Shown here: positions 59,915 through 64,000 of the stretch, piece after piece
How the letters are laid out: each line of letters opens with the position of its first letter
Position numbering within the stretch: position 1 is the stretch's first letter
Assembly (NCBI RefSeq): GCF_051020765.1
Contig: NC_134943.1
Span: 4,092,001 to 4,156,000 of the forward strand
Origin: Lasioglossum baleicum
Lineage: Eukaryota; Arthropoda; Insecta; Hymenoptera; Halictidae
Direction: 5' to 3'
Length of the DNA stretch: 64,000 nt
Made by a program: the position numbers and the translations under genes
The notes under the pieces: model-generated
Seen by the model: the letters and a program-made list of their open reading frames with translations, nothing else
Databases searched by the model: none
What the model was told of the DNA's origin: nothing

Positions 59915-60377
59915 CACTGAGAAAAAAATCCTGTCGAAACAAAAAAAATATATGTTGATTCAATAAGATGTACTATTGAATAGTGCCAATATCATATGAA
60001 CTTATTTTAATATTTAATACTATTGAATTTCAATAGCAAAACTCATTTCCGCCAATCATATAAGCGAATAGCTTGACATCAATGTTTTCAAAAAAATAAG
60101 ATATGGCCTCAAACCAATTCCAGTATAAATCAATACATTTCTCAAATTTTTTTAACAACATATCTGATTGAAGGAAAAAGAGAAATATTACGAATAATAA
60201 TGTACGGTATTGAATCGAATAATATTTTCAATCATTTCATGATAGACAATTCAAATACATCACGATTTGCTTCTAAATTTCATACTATTGAAAAGAATAC
60301 ATTGATATTCATCGAAGTAAAAAAATTACAATAACACGCGTGTTATGTATTGAAGTAACTACTTTTTTTTCTCAGTG
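59915..60377. mobile_element. TA-flanked terminal-inverted-repeat element, CACTGAGAAAAA type
   Basis: The left end CACTGAGAAAAAAATCC and the inverse of the right end (CACTGAGAAAAAAAAGTAG) match over about 15 bases, between TA at 59913-59914 and 60378-60379. The 463-bp interior is AT-rich with repeated CTATTGAA/TTCAATAG motifs and no coding frame. Superfamily uncertain. Confidence 0.8.
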
Positions 60378-60489
60378 TACATATTAGAGCCTGTTATTTA
60401 ACGATTTTCTTCGGATTCGCGATTTTTATATTTCTTCTTTGAAAAACTTCGATTCGTTTCATCGTATTCGCTTCTATTCTGTACACCCG

Positions 60490-60975
60490 AAGAGAAATCG
60501 GAAGACGAAGATTCAGAACAGCAGTTGCCCGATAATCTGTGCCAACCCCAATTAAAAACTTGCTGCAGCACCAGGAATTACCCAACAAACCATTATTGTC
60601 TGGTTGAAAAAACTGGGTAAAATTCAAGAAGAGAATCGCTGAGTCTCGCATGGCGCGGCGTAGGCCGCGGCCAGTTATAAAGCTGCAATTGCCGAGGCTC
60701 GTACTACAAAAACGACAAAAGATACTCTTGATTCGTTGAGCTACGAAATTTTGCAACATCCGGCGTATTCACCAAACCTGCCTCAATCGGACTTTCACTT
60801 GTTCCGATGCCTCCAACACTATTTAGTGGATTTCCACTTTAAAACGTATGAAGAGGTCGAAAAATGTATCACGGACTTCACTCAATGCCATCATTTCATA
60901 GAAACGGGATTCGCCACCTACCGGAGAACTAGAAAAAAATTCTGTTGGTTAAATCATTCGGTTTTAAATAAATAA
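60490..60975 (+). pseudogene. mariner transposase pseudogene with large internal deletion
   Basis: Two pieces of a mariner transposase. At 60556-60648, KLAAAPGITQQTIIVWLKKL and GKIQEENR-stop-VSH match the second helix-turn-helix and the following (R/K)WVSHEL motif; the TGA replaces the tryptophan codon (TGG). At about 60700-60975, KTTKDTLDSLSYEILQHPAY, then SPNLPQSDFHLFRCLQHYL, match the region around the third catalytic aspartate of DD34D (in PQSD), followed by the normal C-terminal part to a stop at 60973-60975. Only about 60 bases separate the pieces, so most of the catalytic domain is deleted. N-terminal sequence before 60556 is too degraded to define, and terminal repeats were not found. 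The minus-strand frame at 60394-60759 is antisense. Confidence 0.82.
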
Positions 60976-62000
60976 AAATGAATTTGTCCGTGGAAAGAAT
61001 ATCGAAACTGTGTCAAGCGAACAGAGGAAGCAAGGACAATGAAATACAAAGTCGAGCTTTCGGCTGCAAGCTGTCACTACGAGGAGGAATCATGTCTCAC
61101 AGTCAGGAGAACAGAGAGAGAGAGAGAGAGAGAGCGATAACTGACGGCTGAGTCATTGGAAAACCGTCTAGCGCTGAGTAGCACAATGACGTGCGCCAGT
61201 CTAAAAGGTCTAGCCGAGGGGCTAGACGAAGCCATTGAGAAGCTGGGTCAGAACGGACCCTGGCAGGAGTGGTCCGAGAGTTAATCGATCAGCCGGGAAG
61301 AAAGGTCGGTCGTCGGGTGATAATTTAATCGTCGTGACGGATACACAGCGGCGCTGATGGCGCACAACCCTCCGCTCCGTTGAGAATCTTCCGCGATAGG
61401 AAGTTCGGGCCGCTGCTCCGCGCGGTGTAAGTACTGTTACGGAGCATCGATCGAGGCCTATCATGAAGCCAATATCTCATCCTCGCTTGCGGTCTATTAG
61501 ATTTCCACGGCTTCGAAGGGGTCACCGGCTTCCCATCCTTTCACTCCCATCGCCGCGAAGAAAAAGGATCGGCGTAAATCGCGACTCTTTCAACGTCAAT
61601 CCCTGAAAAGCACGCGAAATGGATCTTATACGTTTCTGACGGCCCGTAGTTCCCGCCTCCCGATCTCAGGTTTGTCGACCGTATCGCGGGAAATCGATAA
61701 CTTCTCGCCAAATCGGCCAGCGTTATATAACCACCGGTATACCAGTCGCGATCTTTAACTGGATCGTCGATACTGCGGCGTTGTTGTGCAAGATTTTGCC
61801 AACGGCGCGTGCCAATCGATTCTACGACTACCGTGAAGGATCATAATAAGATGTCCTGTTATTCATAATCATTTTTTGATACGTTAGTATGGATCTTGGT
61901 TCAAGTCTTGCGAGCTCTTCGAACGAATACTGTGTGCGTAATTGGATCGTTCAAGGAGATTCTTCCTTCTCAATTTTATTTAAGTAATGAACGTCATGAA
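60976..62000. other. CpG-rich patch, no recognised gene
   Basis: GC-rich at about 60990-61850, with a (GA)n microsatellite at 61111-61134. Open frames are short and not recognised. Confidence 0.35.
61111..61134 (+). repeat. (GA)n microsatellite
   Basis: About twelve uninterrupted AG units. Confidence 0.9.
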
Positions 62001-64000
62001 TCCACTGTAAATATATTTCTTGAGATATGGAAAAATAATTTATTCTCTTGAATGTTGTTACGTGGCAACTATAGTATCGAAAGTGTGGGCAACATTATCT
62101 GTCACATTGGAGGTAAATATCTTTCACACTTTCTTAACTGTTTAATTCATGTAATTGTTTCGCTCATTCATCTTTCCTTCTTTTAGCTAGAAATGTAAAT
62201 GCAACTAACAAGTGTGTAATGTCGACGTTTTGTGAAAATTCTTTTTCCAGGTAGTCTATCATTCGACATTAAAGGATTCGGAACCCGCCGCCATCGAGGG
62301 TGGATGCCGCATGGCGTGACGTCGGTAACAATTTGCATCGGTATCATTAATTTTTGAATAGATTTCCATTCGTTGGAGTTCATTCACGCTATTGTAAGGT
62401 TTACGTTTGCATAGAATATTTAATCGACTAAAGTTATTGGGTCATTGGATTTTACCTTTTCAGATTGCTAGAGCATTCAGTACTGAATATTCAATAATAA
62501 CGTTCGATGCGTTCCTAACATTTCGCATACACTCGAAAGAATACAATGTTTTAATAAAAATTCGATAAAAATGTATTCCCCTTACATTAAGACAGTGTGT
62601 TCCCACCTATTTTACCACGTTTTTGTATTCAAGTAGTGGTTGCCTGAAATAAAAAAATATATTCATGTTAGAGTCTGTAAACATACCCGTGGACTCCATT
62701 TGTGTGATTGTACAGAAAATGAAACGCAAGTAAACGAAGGTTGAAGGCTATTAATCAGTCATAAATGCACTTATTTATACCGTCATCAAGTCACTCACTA
62801 AAACATTTCATCCGCAATCATTCATATTACTATAATCGTTTCCAGATAATTCCACACCACCAAGGGAAAGTAAATTAAAATAAAATCGCTCGACTTTGCT
62901 CTCGAGCGTAACTTCGTAAATTAAATTCAGCATTCAATATTCGAGGTTTTTTAAATCACTGGAAAAATGAACGTGGCGATCGAATTAAAAAAATTGTTGC
63001 AGCAACTCGTAACAAACGTTTCCACTTGAACTCTCGGCAAACAGTATTTCCTCGCCCCTTACCGCGCCCGTTCTGGCAAACATCAATCTGTGAAAAAAAC
63101 ACGGCATTGTTTTCTGTAACACAGTACGTTCTACCGGCACACAGTGACAATTTTGCTCCATTTTCATCTGAAATTACTCTTTGATTCCCGCAGCAAGGAA
63201 ACAAGTTATTTCAGGTAACAGTAGTCGACAGTTCGGCGGAGGTGGCGCACGCGGGAAAATGCCGTGGTCCCACGGTCCGGCTCGATCGGATAAATAAATC
63301 CCCGTCGTCAAACTCTTTAAAAGGTTGTTTTAAGGGGCGAAAAGTTCCGCGGTGAATTTTAACCCGGAAGCGTTCGCCGAACAAGTGTCTGTAATAGGCT
63401 CCTTGTACCGCTTTTTTACCCGCCGCTGCTGCTTTAGTACCCACTTTATCACGGTGTGGTCGTTTCGTTTCAAGTGGATTATTCTGCATCCGACGCATTG
63501 CTGCAGGTGGGCACGGTTTACAGTCCGGGTTATTACGATCAAACCTGATTGTGAAGGATGTTGACGCCACTAGACTCGGCCACTATGAAGTATTATCCTT
63601 ATATTTGAGCCGCTATTGTTCTATTAGCTTTATGGCGAAGCTTTTGTGTTTCACCCCTCGCTCGTTTCCTTCACATTTCTGTCACCGATTTCGCCTTTTG
63701 CTGTTCAGAAATGGTTTTCACTTTATGCCTCGATCACCGAGTCTGAAGAGAAATTATGGTTAGGAATAATGATTATTTCCGTAATTTATTATAAACAGCG
63801 TCTACAATCTAGCGTTACAGAGAAATTGAAGTCGTTTGACCCATTCATAAAAAAGTTATTTTGATTTAAAGTGTGTGTGATCAGTTTTGCTCCTAACTGT
63901 ATTTAATTTTTGTCATCTGGTTCAAATTTTACAGTTTACAGATTTTTTAATCGATCTCCATGAACATGTTTCACAACTATATATGTCCTCATGGCCGCAT
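62001..64000. other. Unannotated end of window
   Basis: AT-rich, with a GC-richer part at about 63030-63560. The overlapping frames at 63211-63570 match nothing I recognise. Confidence 0.35.

Overview
Eukaryotic, almost certainly insect, nuclear DNA. I favour a hymenopteran (ant, bee or wasp), at moderate confidence. The evidence is an AT-rich background broken by CpG-dense GC-rich patches, many Tc1/mariner-class remnants with TA target sites, one TTAA-flanked piggyBac-type element and a decayed LINE fragment. I see no operons, tRNA, rRNA, CRISPR array or confidently recognisable host protein gene. Most of the window reads as intergenic or large-intron DNA shaped by mobile elements. Nearly all long open frames lie in GC-rich patches and look like chance.

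Layout. 1-2530: plain sequence with two homopolymer runs. 2533-3555: tandem array with a 261-bp period. 3556-6650: CpG-rich block with a strong G-quadruplex motif. 6650-18800: AT-rich DNA carrying three related long foldback elements (7734, 14827, 18151). 18800-25240: plain sequence, then a ~700-bp GA-rich tract and a terminal-inverted-repeat element (24596). 25240-34530: GC-rich minisatellites, an internally deleted Tc1/mariner element with an intact 105-codon frame (28301), a small foldback repeat (33074), a near-palindromic element (33913) and a mariner deletion derivative (34296). 36660-43560: GC-rich patches, a possible spliced exon (41283-41543) and an element inside a local duplication (42094). 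43885-46040: a near-perfect foldback and two Tc1/mariner transposase fragments. 48658-49102: second copy of the 33913 family. 51257: end of a pogo/Tigger-like element. 52469-52693: palindromic mariner derivative. 54943-55287: LINE fragment. 57970-60975: frameshifted transposon-type protein fragment, piggyBac-like foldback, another foldback-type element and a mariner pseudogene. The rest is unremarkable.

The main pattern is the number of foldback (near-palindromic) elements from several unrelated terminal-repeat families, together with transposases that have lost their catalytic core but kept their ends. The element at 52469 shows one route to such palindromes: both 86-bp arms derive from the 3' end of a mariner, and the left arm carries the transposase stop region in reverse. 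If transcribed, these loci would form long double-stranded RNA.
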